Part shown: positions 8,186 through 16,780 of the stretch, piece by piece
Layout of the letters: each line of letters opens with the position of its first letter
How positions within the stretch are numbered: position 1 is the stretch's first letter
Assembly: GCA_050949175.1 (NCBI GenBank)
Contig: JBMNFG010000011.1
Span: 1-64,000 of the forward strand
Direction of reading: 5' to 3'
DNA from: UBA4971 sp900019985
GTDB lineage: Bacteria; Bacillota; SHA-98; UBA4971
Length of the DNA stretch: 64,000 nucleotides
The notes under the pieces: model-generated
What the model saw: only the letters and a program-made list of their open reading frames with translations
Told to the model about the DNA's origin: nothing
Databases searched by the model: none
Translations under genes and position numbers: made by a program

Positions 8186-8916
8186 GATCACACATTGCTT
8201 TCTGGAACATCTTGATGAAGGACATGAAGACTTACTATCTCAAGCCTCCTAACATAAGCTGGGGAATCATTTTTCCTGTTGCTTGGACTGTTATGTTCTT
8301 CGTAAGATCGGAGACTGCTATAGATATCCGCGGCATCCTTCCCGGCGTGATGTCTATGTCTATCCTGTTTGGAACAACGTCAATGCTGGCAGTGACTATC
8401 ACATTCGAGAGGAGACAACGCTCATTTGAACGGCTGTTGCTGGCACCTATAGATCTTAATCTGCTAATGCTTGCGAAAACTACAGGGGCTATCTTGTTTG
8501 GAATAGTCAATGCGGCAATTCCCGTCATCTTTGCATCGTTCCTTACGAGTCTTTCGGGTATCAATTGGATTTCAGCATTTCTCAGCGTTCTTCTAATGGC
8601 GGTGACCTCCACTTTCCTGGGTTTGTTTATAGCAGTCGCGGTACGCGAAGTGTTTGAAGCCCAGACATTCTCAAACTTCTTCAGGTTTCCCATGCTGTTC
8701 TTGTGCGGATTATTCATCCCCGTTACTGACCTGCCGAAAGTGCTAAGGCCTTTGTCCTACGCATTACCCCTTACTTACGGAGTGGACCTATTGAAACAGG
8801 CCATCAACTATGAAGGTCACATAAACCCCCTGATCAGCTTAGTGGTCCTCGTTTCCTTCAGTGTTGTACTGTTCGCCCTGAGCTTACGCAATGTGAGGCG
8901 AAAGTGGATCTACTAG
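8182..8916 (+). CDS. ABC-2 type transporter permease
   Basis: This 244-aa membrane protein has about six hydrophobic segments (PVAWTVMFFV, ILFGTTSMLAVTI, AILFGIVNAAIPVIFASFL, AFLSVLLMAVTSTFLGLFIAV, FPMLFLCGLFIPV, LISLVVLVSFSVVLFAL). The ABC-2 motif ERRQRSFERLLLAPI and the conserved FxxxxLFxxPvxxLP-like segment near 165-180 fit the NodJ/DrrB family. It overlaps the ATPase gene by 4 bp. The substrate is unknown. Confidence 0.88.
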   Translation: MRSHIAFWNILMKDMKTYYLKPPNISWGIIFPVAWTVMFFVRSETAIDIRGILPGVMSMSILFGTTSMLAVTITFERRQRSFERLLLAPIDLNLLMLAKTTGAILFGIVNAAIPVIFASFLTSLSGINWISAFLSVLLMAVTSTFLGLFIAVAVREVFEAQTFSNFFRFPMLFLCGLFIPVTDLPKVLRPLSYALPLTYGVDLLKQAINYEGHINPLISLVVLVSFSVVLFALSLRNVRRKWIY

Positions 8917-8972
8917 GCCACTCCGCTTACCATACCGGCACAAGCTCTCACCCGCAGAGTTCCTAGCTCCAG

Positions 8973-9169
8973 CTGCACGGACACGCAATAAGTTGCAGAG
9001 GCATACAGCGAGTTTCACGTACACTCGCACTTGTGCGCGTACAAACTACTTAAACAATTACAGACCGGCCGCAGGGTGACACAACCAGTTGCCTGGGCAC
9101 ACAGGTAGTGCCCAGGTACACAGATTGTTCCTGGGGTACGTAGCCGGTGGCCTCAGGTCATAGCGCACT
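8973..9169. repeat. Degenerate 19-20-bp tandem repeat
   Basis: About ten imperfect units lie between the ABC permease and the first lipoprotein gene. The clearest are GCCTGGGCACACAGGTAGT and GCCCAGGTACACAGATTGT, followed by TCCTGGGGTACGTAGCCGGT, with weaker copies on the left (TGCAGAGGCATACAGCGAGT, TTCACGTACACTCGCACTT). No coding potential was seen. Confidence 0.6.
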
Positions 9170-9274
9170 GGCTAGCATCTGCTGGGTTTTGTGGGATATG
9201 CAGGAATACGCCGCAGGATCACGAAGTACATTTTCTGACTCCAACAGCTAGAGTACGACAAAAGGGATTGGAGG

Positions 9275-10855
9275 ATGGAATTGTGGGATCATTTGCCTCG
9301 TACAGAAGATTCCTTGCGGTGTGTGGCAGTCTTGGCAGTGACACTGTCAATCGGAGGATGCTTCGGAGGAGGCGGCATTGGACGCCTAAGTATAAAAGGA
9401 TATGTAACCGAAATTGATACAACAAATTTCGAGAGGTTTGTGGCCGGTTTAAGGTACTCATCTCCTAGTGTTCAAGGTGCAACCGTTGCTATCACCGGGA
9501 CCGGCCATGTGGCAACGACAAATAGCCGTGGAGAGTTTACTTTTTACGATGTACCTCCCGGTGTTTACAACGTTATGGTCATGAAAGATGGTTGGGCATC
9601 TTCGGCAGCATATAATGTTTATGTCGATTCTGACAGAACCACCGAAGTTGAACTCAGAATGGTCAAACCCAGCGGCCAAGGACCTATAATAGAAAAGACT
9701 ATTCCGCCACAGGTTAATGTTGGCTCCACACAATCGCCTGAGCCGAGCGTTAGAAACATAGATATAAGTGCTAGTAGTGCCTATGGAATATGGGGGATTC
9801 TGCTGTTTATAGACAATACGCCCGTGAAAGCGTTTGTTCCGGTATCGTCTTCGGGGATCTCGTATCCATGGGACACAGCATCCGGGGATTTTCCGGTTGA
9901 CAGCGGTGAGCATACGATAACCGCCATCGCTATAGACACATATGGCAACATCGGATGCATGTCGATTGTTGTGACAGTAGATCACATTGGCGAACCGGTA
10001 CCACCTCCTCAGGCTCCGATAAATGTAATGGCTATGTCAACAACAGTCCACTATTCCGTTTTCGATCTTACTGTTGAACTTGGAGAGAGAGGCTTATTAT
10101 CACAATCAGTCTCGACAGTCAATGAAACCTACGGCATGCCTAGACACCTTCAGATGATAGAGTCAGGAGTACGCCCTTTGGCAATGCCCGCCGGATCGGA
10201 TGCGGCAATATACTGCGATGTGTTATGGAACAACAATGATCCCACCGTTAAAGGGTTTAAGGTTTATCGAGACGGAATATTCATTGGTCAACTCCCGGCT
10301 TCTGAATCTGAGTCAGGATCTCTCCTTATGAACCCTAACCCCATTCCAGAGATCATGCCACCTGTCCCAGAATACTACTACACTGATGGTTCTTCGAAGC
10401 TCACTCCTAACGTGCCGGTTTCTTACAGGGTGTCAGCTTATAACAGTTGGGGTGAAGGCAATAAGAGCGCTTCTGTCACGGTAACTCCGTTGAATGCGTT
10501 GAGCGAGGTCATAGTTGTACAACCACAGATATCTGCCATAGTGCCTGGCCCAGGTGATTATCTACATTTTCAGTGGAACAAAGTGCCCAATGCCAAACTC
10601 TACTATATCGACGTCATTAGCGCAGATGGCACACTGATGTGGGAGGGCTACGCATACGGGAATGAGAACTCGGTGGCTTATGGAGATCCGGCCCGCACTA
10701 TCTGGGAAAGCGGATCTTTAACACCGGGGCAGTACTACTTCTTTATAAGAGCGTTTAACTTCAGAGAAAACCCGCCTGTGCCATTTGATTTCAACTGGAT
10801 ACCGAAAGAAGTATCATCATCCGCATCTAAACTCGGCATGTTCAACATTCTGTGA
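9275..10855 (+). CDS. Secreted lipoprotein with CarboxypepD_reg-like and Fn3/Ig-like domains
   Basis: This 526-aa protein has a lipoprotein signal (VAVLAVTLSIGGC, lipid Cys29). A carboxypeptidase-regulatory-like beta-sandwich follows at about 40-130 (GATVAITGTGHVATTNSRGEFTF..VPPGVYNVMVMKDGW). Next come an Ig-like segment (about 145-240) and a fibronectin-III-like segment with SYRVSAYNSWGEGNKS (about 385-400). It is 40-50% similar by eye to the next gene, so this is a tandem duplication. SD GGAGG ends at 9274, directly against the ATG; the TTG at 9281, 6 nt away, may be the true start. A binding or scaffolding role is inferred. Confidence 0.72.
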   Translation: MELWDHLPRTEDSLRCVAVLAVTLSIGGCFGGGGIGRLSIKGYVTEIDTTNFERFVAGLRYSSPSVQGATVAITGTGHVATTNSRGEFTFYDVPPGVYNVMVMKDGWASSAAYNVYVDSDRTTEVELRMVKPSGQGPIIEKTIPPQVNVGSTQSPEPSVRNIDISASSAYGIWGILLFIDNTPVKAFVPVSSSGISYPWDTASGDFPVDSGEHTITAIAIDTYGNIGCMSIVVTVDHIGEPVPPPQAPINVMAMSTTVHYSVFDLTVELGERGLLSQSVSTVNETYGMPRHLQMIESGVRPLAMPAGSDAAIYCDVLWNNNDPTVKGFKVYRDGIFIGQLPASESESGSLLMNPNPIPEIMPPVPEYYYTDGSSKLTPNVPVSYRVSAYNSWGEGNKSASVTVTPLNALSEVIVVQPQISAIVPGPGDYLHFQWNKVPNAKLYYIDVISADGTLMWEGYAYGNENSVAYGDPARTIWESGSLTPGQYYFFIRAFNFRENPPVPFDFNWIPKEVSSSASKLGMFNIL

Positions 10856-10863
10856 CTTTTGTA

Positions 10864-10889
10864 GGGGGGCACTGCCCCCCTTATCTCTT
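10864..10889 (+). terminator. Hairpin terminator between the two lipoprotein genes
   Basis: GGGGGGC (10864-10870), loop ACT, and GCCCCCC (10874-10880) form a perfect stem just after the first lipoprotein stop codon, followed by TTATCTCTT. The two paralogues are therefore probably separate transcription units. No gene was seen in 10890-11082. Confidence 0.7.
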
Positions 10890-11082
10890 GAGCAAGACCC
10901 GATGCCCCTCAACCTCTTCCTTCCGAAAGATTGGCTCAATTGTCAAGATACAAAGGCTTGTCAATGATTAACTAATTTCGACTAGGCGCGTCGCGGTTTG
11001 CAGGATAGTGGAAAGCCTTGCCGAATGCATTATTCATCTATGACGGCACTTGAAAGAACACGCAAGAGGAGGCCGAATTCAC

Positions 11083-12762
11083 GTGAATTCATGCTGGTCG
11101 CTAAAAACGCTGTTTGTGGCATCTGTAGGGATCCTGCTTCTTACGGTAGCCCTTGGAGGTTGCTACGGAGGAAGCGAAAAAGCGACTGTCGGAGGAACCA
11201 TCAAGGGGCATGTCACCGAAATCGACTTAATCGGTCTGACAGATGAGATAGGGCCATCACTCTCCGAGCATGGTGTCGCACGCGCATCTGTCAGCCTCAT
11301 AGGGACAGACAAGGTTTCTACCACTAATAACCGGGGCGAGTTTACTTTCTCAAATGTAGCCTCCGGAACTTACGATCTCCTGGCAAAGAAGGATGGTTGG
11401 GCATCTGCAATGGCGTATGAAGCAGTCGCCGAGGTGAACAAAGCCACCGAGGTCATTCTTTATATGACAAAACCTGAAGATGCAAGTGAAATCAAAGAAT
11501 CAATCCCTCCAACCGTATTCCTGTCGTGTTCTCGGTCAATAATCCAGGGCATTGGGCGCTTTAGCGTCAAAGCTTATGACGCAGGTGGGATAGAAAGAGT
11601 TCTGTTATTTATAGACGACTTCTGTGAAGAAGTCTTCCACGCCGAAGACGGCAAAAGCACTTATATGATAAATACTGTATATGAATGGGACACTGAGGAA
11701 GGCTGGGATGACGGCGAATATACCATCACCCTTGTCATCGTGGATAAGAGCGGCAACACCGGTTCCAAGTCCATCAAAGTGACTGTCAATAACAGCCTTG
11801 TGCCGGAACCTCCCATCAACCTGATGGTATTCCCCATAACTATCCACGATTCAGTCTACGACCTTCTTGACGAGTTAGATAGTATGGACACGTCGTTATC
11901 CGCGTCATCTTCACCTGTATCGGAAATACTATCTTTAGCAAGAAGAAGCCAGTATGCAGCGTCATCTCGAGTGAAGCCATTGGAAATACCGGGCGCATCA
12001 GACGCAGTAGGCCTTTGCCTGCTCACATGGCAGCTTCCGGAATCCGCGATTCCTGCCGCCGGATTCAACATATATCGTAATGGCGAATACATTGATTATG
12101 CAGTCTCGTGGGATCCCAGCATAGACTATCCGATACTTGACCGGCTACCAATAGGCTTGGGCGGCATATATCTTGACGAAGGGTTGACTCCCGGCACTGA
12201 GGTTTCATACAGTGTGTCTTCATGCAACTCTGCAGGTAAAGAGAGTGAAAAAAGTGCTCCTGTCGCTGCAACATTAATGGATGCTTTAGATGCAGTGTCT
12301 CTTTTATGTCCTGAAGATGGAGGCGACGAGGTCTTTTATCCGATCTTTGAATGGATGCCTGTGGATGGTGCAAAGCTGTACCTAATCACCGTAATGGACG
12401 AAGAGGCTAATGCCATGTGGATAGGGTATACATACACGCAAGAAGATGAGGCTTGGATCTTTTATGGAGACCCGCTACTCACTCTCTTCTGCAATCCATC
12501 ACATTCGGAACTGGAAGACGGCGAAACATACATGTGGTTTGTGTTGGCGATAGACTGCGACCCAGAACCGCCTGCAGCCCTCATTTCCAGTGATGGAATA
12601 TGGATTCCTGAACGGCTATCGATTTCAGCATCGGAACTCTGGGAATTCACCTATTGGGATGAAGACTTCGGCTTTTGGCTCCTTTTAGATACTGTGCGGG
12701 AATCAGCGAGGCTGGCTGGCGGAATAATCTGTGACATGTGCAAAAACCGGTGGTGCACCTGA
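11083..12762 (+). CDS. Secreted lipoprotein, paralogue of the upstream gene
   Basis: The predicted 559-aa lipoprotein starts at GTG 11083, chosen because AGAGGAGG lies 10 nt upstream; an in-frame TTG at 11050 precedes that SD. The signal ends LTVALGGC (lipid Cys27). The domain order mirrors the neighbour: a CarboxypepD_reg-like domain (TNNRGEFTFSNVASGTYDLLAKKDGWAS), an Ig-like region (SIPPTVFLS onwards), an Fn3-like region with SYSVSSCNSAGKES, and a C-terminal sandwich. The 3' end overlaps the terminator hairpin of the convergent tRNA-Leu gene. Its function is unknown; exposure at the inner or outer membrane surface is inferred. Confidence 0.75.
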   Translation: MNSCWSLKTLFVASVGILLLTVALGGCYGGSEKATVGGTIKGHVTEIDLIGLTDEIGPSLSEHGVARASVSLIGTDKVSTTNNRGEFTFSNVASGTYDLLAKKDGWASAMAYEAVAEVNKATEVILYMTKPEDASEIKESIPPTVFLSCSRSIIQGIGRFSVKAYDAGGIERVLLFIDDFCEEVFHAEDGKSTYMINTVYEWDTEEGWDDGEYTITLVIVDKSGNTGSKSIKVTVNNSLVPEPPINLMVFPITIHDSVYDLLDELDSMDTSLSASSSPVSEILSLARRSQYAASSRVKPLEIPGASDAVGLCLLTWQLPESAIPAAGFNIYRNGEYIDYAVSWDPSIDYPILDRLPIGLGGIYLDEGLTPGTEVSYSVSSCNSAGKESEKSAPVAATLMDALDAVSLLCPEDGGDEVFYPIFEWMPVDGAKLYLITVMDEEANAMWIGYTYTQEDEAWIFYGDPLLTLFCNPSHSELEDGETYMWFVLAIDCDPEPPAALISSDGIWIPERLSISASELWEFTYWDEDFGFWLLLDTVRESARLAGGIICDMCKNRWCT

Positions 12763-12777
12763 CTTGCGCACCACCGG
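12742..12777 (-). terminator. Intrinsic terminator of tRNA-Leu(GAG)
   Basis: On the minus strand CCGGTGGTGC, an 11-nt loop and GCACCACCGG form a perfect 10-bp stem followed by TTTTTG. The hairpin lies just past the tRNA 3' end and overlaps the last codons and stop of the convergent lipoprotein gene. Confidence 0.8.
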
Positions 12778-12798
12778 GATCCCACATTTGTACGAAAT

Positions 12799-12883
12799 GG
12801 TGCCCGGGACGAGACTTGAACTCGTACGGGGGTTACCCACACGCCCCTCAAACGTGCGCGTCTGCCAGTTCCGCCACCCGGGC
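12799..12883 (-). tRNA. tRNA-Leu(GAG)
   Basis: This is an 85-nt class II tRNA with encoded CCA. The acceptor arms GCCCGGG and CCCGGGC pair perfectly, with discriminator A. The D-arm contains GCGGAACTGGCAGACGC. The anticodon stem CACGT/GCGTG encloses loop TTGAGGG, giving anticodon GAG. A long variable arm (TGGGTAACCCCCGTA region) and a GTTCAAGTC T-loop confirm Leu. Confidence 0.96.
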
Positions 12884-12923
12884 ACTAATGTAATTCCGTA
12901 TTCATATGTTGCATCCAACAGAA

Positions 12924-12952
12924 ATTATAAAGCGTCAGCACGCTGTTGTCAA
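12924..12952 (-). promoter_or_regulatory. Consensus promoter of tRNA-Leu(GAG)
   Basis: On the minus strand a perfect TTGACA (12947-12952) and a perfect TATAAT (12924-12929) are separated by 17 bp, about 40 nt before the tRNA 5' end. This matches the strong housekeeping-sigma promoters expected for tRNA genes. Confidence 0.9.
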
Positions 12953-13082
12953 ATGAATTTCTGGGATAAGAGGAAACCGAGAATCAATATGTGAATTCTC
13001 TTTTGTAGAGACAGGCGTTTCAGAACGCCGAGAAACCGACTGAAGGGCTTATCGTAATCCACCTGCGTGAGGGGGAATCGCC

Positions 13083-13427
13083 ATGTCCAAAGAAGGTTGG
13101 GACATCTCTGTCTGCGGGCTAAACTGTGCGCAGTGTGGTCTTCTGGCGGTTGAGAAGATGTGTAATGGATGCAGAGGCCCGTCAGACAAGCACTGGAGCC
13201 CTGGATGCAAGTTCTTAACCTGCGCGCGCACAAATCAGCTCACCTACTGCTTCGAGTGTAACGAGTTCCCTTGCAACGAGTTGGAGGCTTTCGCCAACGA
13301 CGGTTACGAACATCATCGGCTCACCGTAGAAAATATGAAAAAGATGCGTGAGGTCGGACTCGAGACATGGCTGGATCAGCAGAGCGAGCCTGTGTTTTGT
13401 CCCGGCTGGACTAAGTGTTCTGACTGA
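13083..13427 (+). CDS. DUF3795 Cys-rich protein
   Basis: This 114-aa protein has the DUF3795 layout: CGLNCAQC (11-18), MCNGCRG (26-32), a CKFLTCARTN segment, YCFECNEFPCNELE, and a late FCPGWTKC. At least twelve Cys suggest zinc or Fe-S binding, but the biochemical role of the family is not established. The start is ATG with GAGGGGAAT about 6 nt upstream. It stands alone between tRNA-Leu and the MerR gene. Confidence 0.85.
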   Translation: MSKEGWDISVCGLNCAQCGLLAVEKMCNGCRGPSDKHWSPGCKFLTCARTNQLTYCFECNEFPCNELEAFANDGYEHHRLTVENMKKMREVGLETWLDQQSEPVFCPGWTKCSD

Positions 13428-13540
13428 ATAGCATCAGACTTGATTTGTTGCCTTTAGTTGCCGTTTTCCCTCGCGTCAGTTAGATATCGGTCGATGAAGT
13501 CCTCCTGCCGCTTTTGCATGTACAAATATCCTCCACCCAC

Positions 13541-13571
13541 TTGACTATTACGTTACGTCATAGTTTATAGT
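13541..13571 (+). promoter_or_regulatory. MerR-type promoter-operator
   Basis: TTGACT (13541-13546) and TATAGT (13566-13571) are separated by 19 bp, the elongated spacer typical of promoters activated by DNA distortion by MerR proteins. A near-perfect dyad, ACTATTACGT-T-ACGTCATAGT (13544-13564, one mismatch), fills the spacer. It immediately precedes the MerR/TipAS gene, so autoregulation is strongly suggested. Confidence 0.85.
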
Positions 13572-13587
13572 ATCAGTTGAAACGGCG

Positions 13588-14346
13588 GTGATGGCTATGG
13601 CGATGACAGTAAAAGAAGTCGCGGATCTGGTAGGCATCAGCGTGCGGACGCTGCACTATTACCATGAAATCGGGCTGTTGGCACCGGATGAGATAACTGA
13701 TTCAGGATATCGGCTGTACTCCGATGACAACCTGGATACTCTGCAGCAGATCCTGTTTTTCAGAGAGCTTGGGTTCACCTTGAAAGAAATCAAGAAGATC
13801 CTGAGCAACCCATCGTTCGACAGGAAAGAGGCGTTGATTCTGCATCGTAAGATGCTGCTGGATAAGCGCAATCGACTCGATGAGATGCTGGAGACGATTG
13901 ACAAGACAATCGAGCACCTGGAAGGAGGACGTAACATGACGAACGAAGAAAAATTCCGATGTTTCAATTTCAGCACTAACCCGTATGAGGAAGAAGCCCG
14001 TAAGCTTTGGGGAGATAACGCGGTTGACGATTCAAATGCAAAGCTTGCAGGCATCTCAAAGGAGCAACAGAAGGCGTTAGCCGAGAAGATGCATTCTATC
14101 TATAGGACGCTCGCAGAACTTCGGCATGGGCCTCCTGAATCAGATGAAGCACAGGCAGCAATCAAGGCCTGGTATGACCTGCTGAATACCGGCTTTGGCA
14201 GGTACTCACCTGAGATGTTCAAGGCATTGGGCGAGATGTACGTGGCAGACAGTCGTTTTACTGAAAACATCGATAGGTTCGGTGAAGGTTTGGCTGTTTT
14301 CATGCGTGATGCTATGGCAGTCTTTGCTGAAAGGAGTAATAGCTAG
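13588..14346 (+). CDS. MerR-family regulator with TipAS antibiotic-recognition domain
   Basis: The N-terminal MerR winged helix (VKEVADLVGISVRTLHYYHEIGLL) and a coiled-coil (about 80-115, RKMLLDKRNRLDEMLETIDK) are followed by a TipAS domain from about 120 (EEKFRCFNFSTNPYEEEARKLWG). TipA-type proteins bind thiopeptide or other hydrophobic compounds and activate their own and efflux promoters. No efflux gene is adjacent, so it may control only itself or distant targets. The start is ambiguous: GTG 13588 and ATG 13591, 13597 and 13603 are in frame. GGTGAT at 13587-13592 resembles an SD and favours 13597 or 13603. Confidence 0.9.
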   Translation: MMAMAMTVKEVADLVGISVRTLHYYHEIGLLAPDEITDSGYRLYSDDNLDTLQQILFFRELGFTLKEIKKILSNPSFDRKEALILHRKMLLDKRNRLDEMLETIDKTIEHLEGGRNMTNEEKFRCFNFSTNPYEEEARKLWGDNAVDDSNAKLAGISKEQQKALAEKMHSIYRTLAELRHGPPESDEAQAAIKAWYDLLNTGFGRYSPEMFKALGEMYVADSRFTENIDRFGEGLAVFMRDAMAVFAERSNS

Positions 14347-14448
14347 AAACGCATCGTTAGAATCACAGCCGACAATACCGGCTGGAAATACCCACTTGGC
14401 ATCCGGCTGAGAACCCTAGTCGGGAGTAGCAATTCCAACAACAACAAT

Positions 14449-14474
14449 AAGGAGGCGGGGTGTTCCGCCTCCTT
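14449..14474 (+). terminator. Terminator after the MerR/TipAS gene
   Basis: AAGGAGGCGG (14449-14458), a 6-nt loop and CCGCCTCCTT (14465-14474) form a perfect 10-bp stem, followed by AGCTTCTAGTGAGTTTTTT. It sits between convergent genes and may also serve the pncB transcript. Confidence 0.75.
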
Positions 14475-14597
14475 AGCTTCTAGTGAGTTTTTTCCTTTGC
14501 CGACTGTTGCTCTTCCCCTCGCCGGTGCTCGTCCGTTTAACCCGGCCCAGGTTAATTCCGTCGGCGTGCTTAATACTTACCCTCTCTGTTTGCCACA

Positions 14598-15668
14598 TCA
14601 GCCCTTGACCAATCGCAGCCTGTCGTTTTCGGTGATGCCCGGGATTCTGCCTCGCTTTGCAATTGGCCTGCCTGCGACTTCCTTAATATCGAGAGTCATA
14701 TCTATAGGTGAAGCCTGGGATATAAAACTTCCGACTCCGAAAGAATATGCCCCTGCCTGAGACAGCGCCTGGATCTTCTCAGGGTACAATCCACCTGAAA
14801 CAAAGATCTTCACATGTTCGTATCCGGCCTGGTCAAGCCGTGCTCGTACCTCAGTTACCAGCTCCGGGGTGACTCCGCCTCGTTCTCCGGGAGTATCCAA
14901 CCGGATTCCTGCCAACCTCTCTCCAAGGGCTTCAGCCACTCTGAGTGCTTCCTCAGCCTCATCCTTGAACGTATCCACCAGTATAATCCTGGGGGCATCG
15001 CCAGGCATAAACTCGTCGTAAGCTTCTGCAACCTTGACGCTATCTCCGACTATGAGAAACGCAGCATGGGGGACAGTGCCTGAAGGTTCCCTGCCAAGCA
15101 GCTTCGCCGCAAGAATACAACTTGCTCCGTCAGCACCGCCAATGACAGCAGCGCGCTCCATAACAGGAGCTACGGCCGGATGGACGTGCCTAGCTCCGAA
15201 GCAGATAACGCTCTTGCCTCCCGCCGCGTTCTTAGCGGTTCGTGCAGCAGTAGCCCATCCACTGGAACTTGCCAGAATACCGAGAATCGCAGTCTCAAAC
15301 ATCCCAAACTCATCGTACGGGCCTTCAATCCTCATTACCACTTCTTTTGAGACGAACTCTTCGCCTTCCTCAACTGCCCATATCTTGACCTGTTTATCTT
15401 TGAGCAGATGCAAGACCTCACTTACACCTGCCAAAACTCCGGCCTTCTGTGAGAATATCTCACCAACCACATGCGTCTTACCCAGTCCCAGCCTATCCAG
15501 AATTTCTCGCGTCCTGACAAAGTATATGTCTGTAGTAAGACCGCGGCGGATCTCGTCGTGCGTAGCAGAGTAGAACCTTGTCTTAGCATCTGCAGTGAAC
15601 GCCTTGACATCAGTAAGGCTCCGGATTTCATCAGAAACATGGCAGGATGCGCGCTCATCCCCTGTCAT
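14598..15668 (-). CDS. pncB: Nicotinate phosphoribosyltransferase
   Basis: This 356-aa enzyme would convert nicotinate and PRPP to nicotinate mononucleotide in NAD salvage. Family features include TDIYFVRT near the N-terminus, the GARHVHP active-site segment, ILVDTFKDE, GIRLDTPGE and FVSGGLYPEKI phosphate-binding motifs, and SFGVGSFIS. The length fits the short (archaeal/Bacillota) type. The ATG at 15668 is preferred because AAAGGAG lies 8 nt upstream; an in-frame TTG at 15686 precedes the SD. Downstream is the shared terminator at 14449. Confidence 0.88.
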   Translation of the reverse strand: MTGDERASCHVSDEIRSLTDVKAFTADAKTRFYSATHDEIRRGLTTDIYFVRTREILDRLGLGKTHVVGEIFSQKAGVLAGVSEVLHLLKDKQVKIWAVEEGEEFVSKEVVMRIEGPYDEFGMFETAILGILASSSGWATAARTAKNAAGGKSVICFGARHVHPAVAPVMERAAVIGGADGASCILAAKLLGREPSGTVPHAAFLIVGDSVKVAEAYDEFMPGDAPRIILVDTFKDEAEEALRVAEALGERLAGIRLDTPGERGGVTPELVTEVRARLDQAGYEHVKIFVSGGLYPEKIQALSQAGAYSFGVGSFISQASPIDMTLDIKEVAGRPIAKRGRIPGITENDRLRLVKG

Positions 15669-15804
15669 GGAAAACGCTCCTTTCAACCTTGAAACTTACC
15701 ACATATCATTTCGTGGAATTTCGCTCCAGATCAAGCATGATTATACCACAATGTAACAAAGACTTGTATCTACGTCAGATTTCCTGACAGCAGCGTACCG
15801 CCTG

Positions 15805-16107
15805 CTACCTTTTTCCCCACTTTTCTCGAAATCTTGTTATGAGCATCTCAAAGAAGCGATCCCTGTCTGCATCCAGACAGACACTGACATTGGGCGTCTT
15901 GCCTGTTACGCCCCAGACATCGCCCACGGTTTCTCCGCGAGTCAGGTCACTATGTGTTTCCACATCCACGTACATGAGAGAGGTTTCCACGAGGGCCCTA
16001 TCTAAAACTACTGCCACTGCAAGAGGATCGTGAAGTGCAGCGCTTGCCTTAGAATAATGCTTCTTAATCGTAGAGTTATAGAAGTTAAGTATATCTGGAT
16101 ATTGCAT
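15805..16107 (-). pseudogene. C-terminal remnant of inosine/uridine-preferring nucleoside hydrolase
   Basis: The 100 codons match only the last third of the IunH/Rih family (about 310 aa): AALHDPLAVAVVLD, YVDVETHSDLTRGETVGD, then KTPNVSVCLDADRDRFFEML. The N-terminal DTDPG calcium site and most of the active site are absent, and the lytic transglycosylase gene begins 24 bp upstream. An ATG with AAGGAAGG 5 nt upstream means the remnant could still be translated. I judge it a deletion-derived fragment, but cannot exclude a functional small protein. Confidence 0.65.
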
Positions 16108-16130
16108 CTACCTTCCTTTGAAGACCGGGA

Positions 16131-16715
16131 CTACTCCTCCCACCTTCCCCTGTATACTTCATGATATTTATTGTAAAGACGAAGCACTTTCTTTACGTAA
16201 TCTCTGGTTTCGCGAAACGGGATGCTGTCGAGGTCTTTCTCTGTTCCGTTCCAACGCTTCTCTTCAATCCACTTGCTGACATTGCCGCGCCCTGCGTTAT
16301 AGGCGGCAAGAGCGCAAACAAGGTCTCCATTGCACTCCCTCAAAAGAAACGCCAGGTACCATGTGCCGAGATCCAGGTTGGTGGCGGGATCATACAGCAT
16401 CTCAGTGTCAAACCCCTGTATCCCCAGCTCCCTTGCGATCCAATTGCCGGTATCAGGCATGACTTGCATTAGGCCCATAGCACCTTTAGCGGAGACGGCC
16501 TCAGGACGGAACCTGCTCTCTACGCGGACTACTGCAGTAATAAGAAATGGATCAACATCATGTTTAAGTGAGCATTGAGTGATTATATCCTTGTAATGGA
16601 TTGGATACACTCGCCTCAAATACCATCTGGAGTGTAATACGAGATACACGATGAGTAAGATACAAAGAAACGCTAGAACGTGTCTCGACAGTCGCTTCAG
16701 ATTAATCACAAGCAT
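16131..16715 (-). CDS. Membrane-anchored lytic transglycosylase (SLT domain)
   Basis: This 194-aa protein has an N-terminal transmembrane anchor (about 12-29) and an SLT/lysozyme-like domain from about 40. Catalytic Glu lies in VVRVESRFRPEA, followed by SAKGAMGLMQVMPDT and CALAAYNAGRGNV, the three classical SLT motifs. It would cleave peptidoglycan glycan strands at the outer face of the inner membrane. Its position next to coaE and near polA is common in Clostridia-like genomes. Confidence 0.92.
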   Translation of the reverse strand: MLVINLKRLSRHVLAFLCILLIVYLVLHSRWYLRRVYPIHYKDIITQCSLKHDVDPFLITAVVRVESRFRPEAVSAKGAMGLMQVMPDTGNWIARELGIQGFDTEMLYDPATNLDLGTWYLAFLLRECNGDLVCALAAYNAGRGNVSKWIEEKRWNGTEKDLDSIPFRETRDYVKKVLRLYNKYHEVYRGRWEE

Positions 16716-16780
16716 TCAACCACCGCCCTCTTCCTGGGCTGCTTACCTGCTCTAATACCTTTATACATCATGAACTTATC

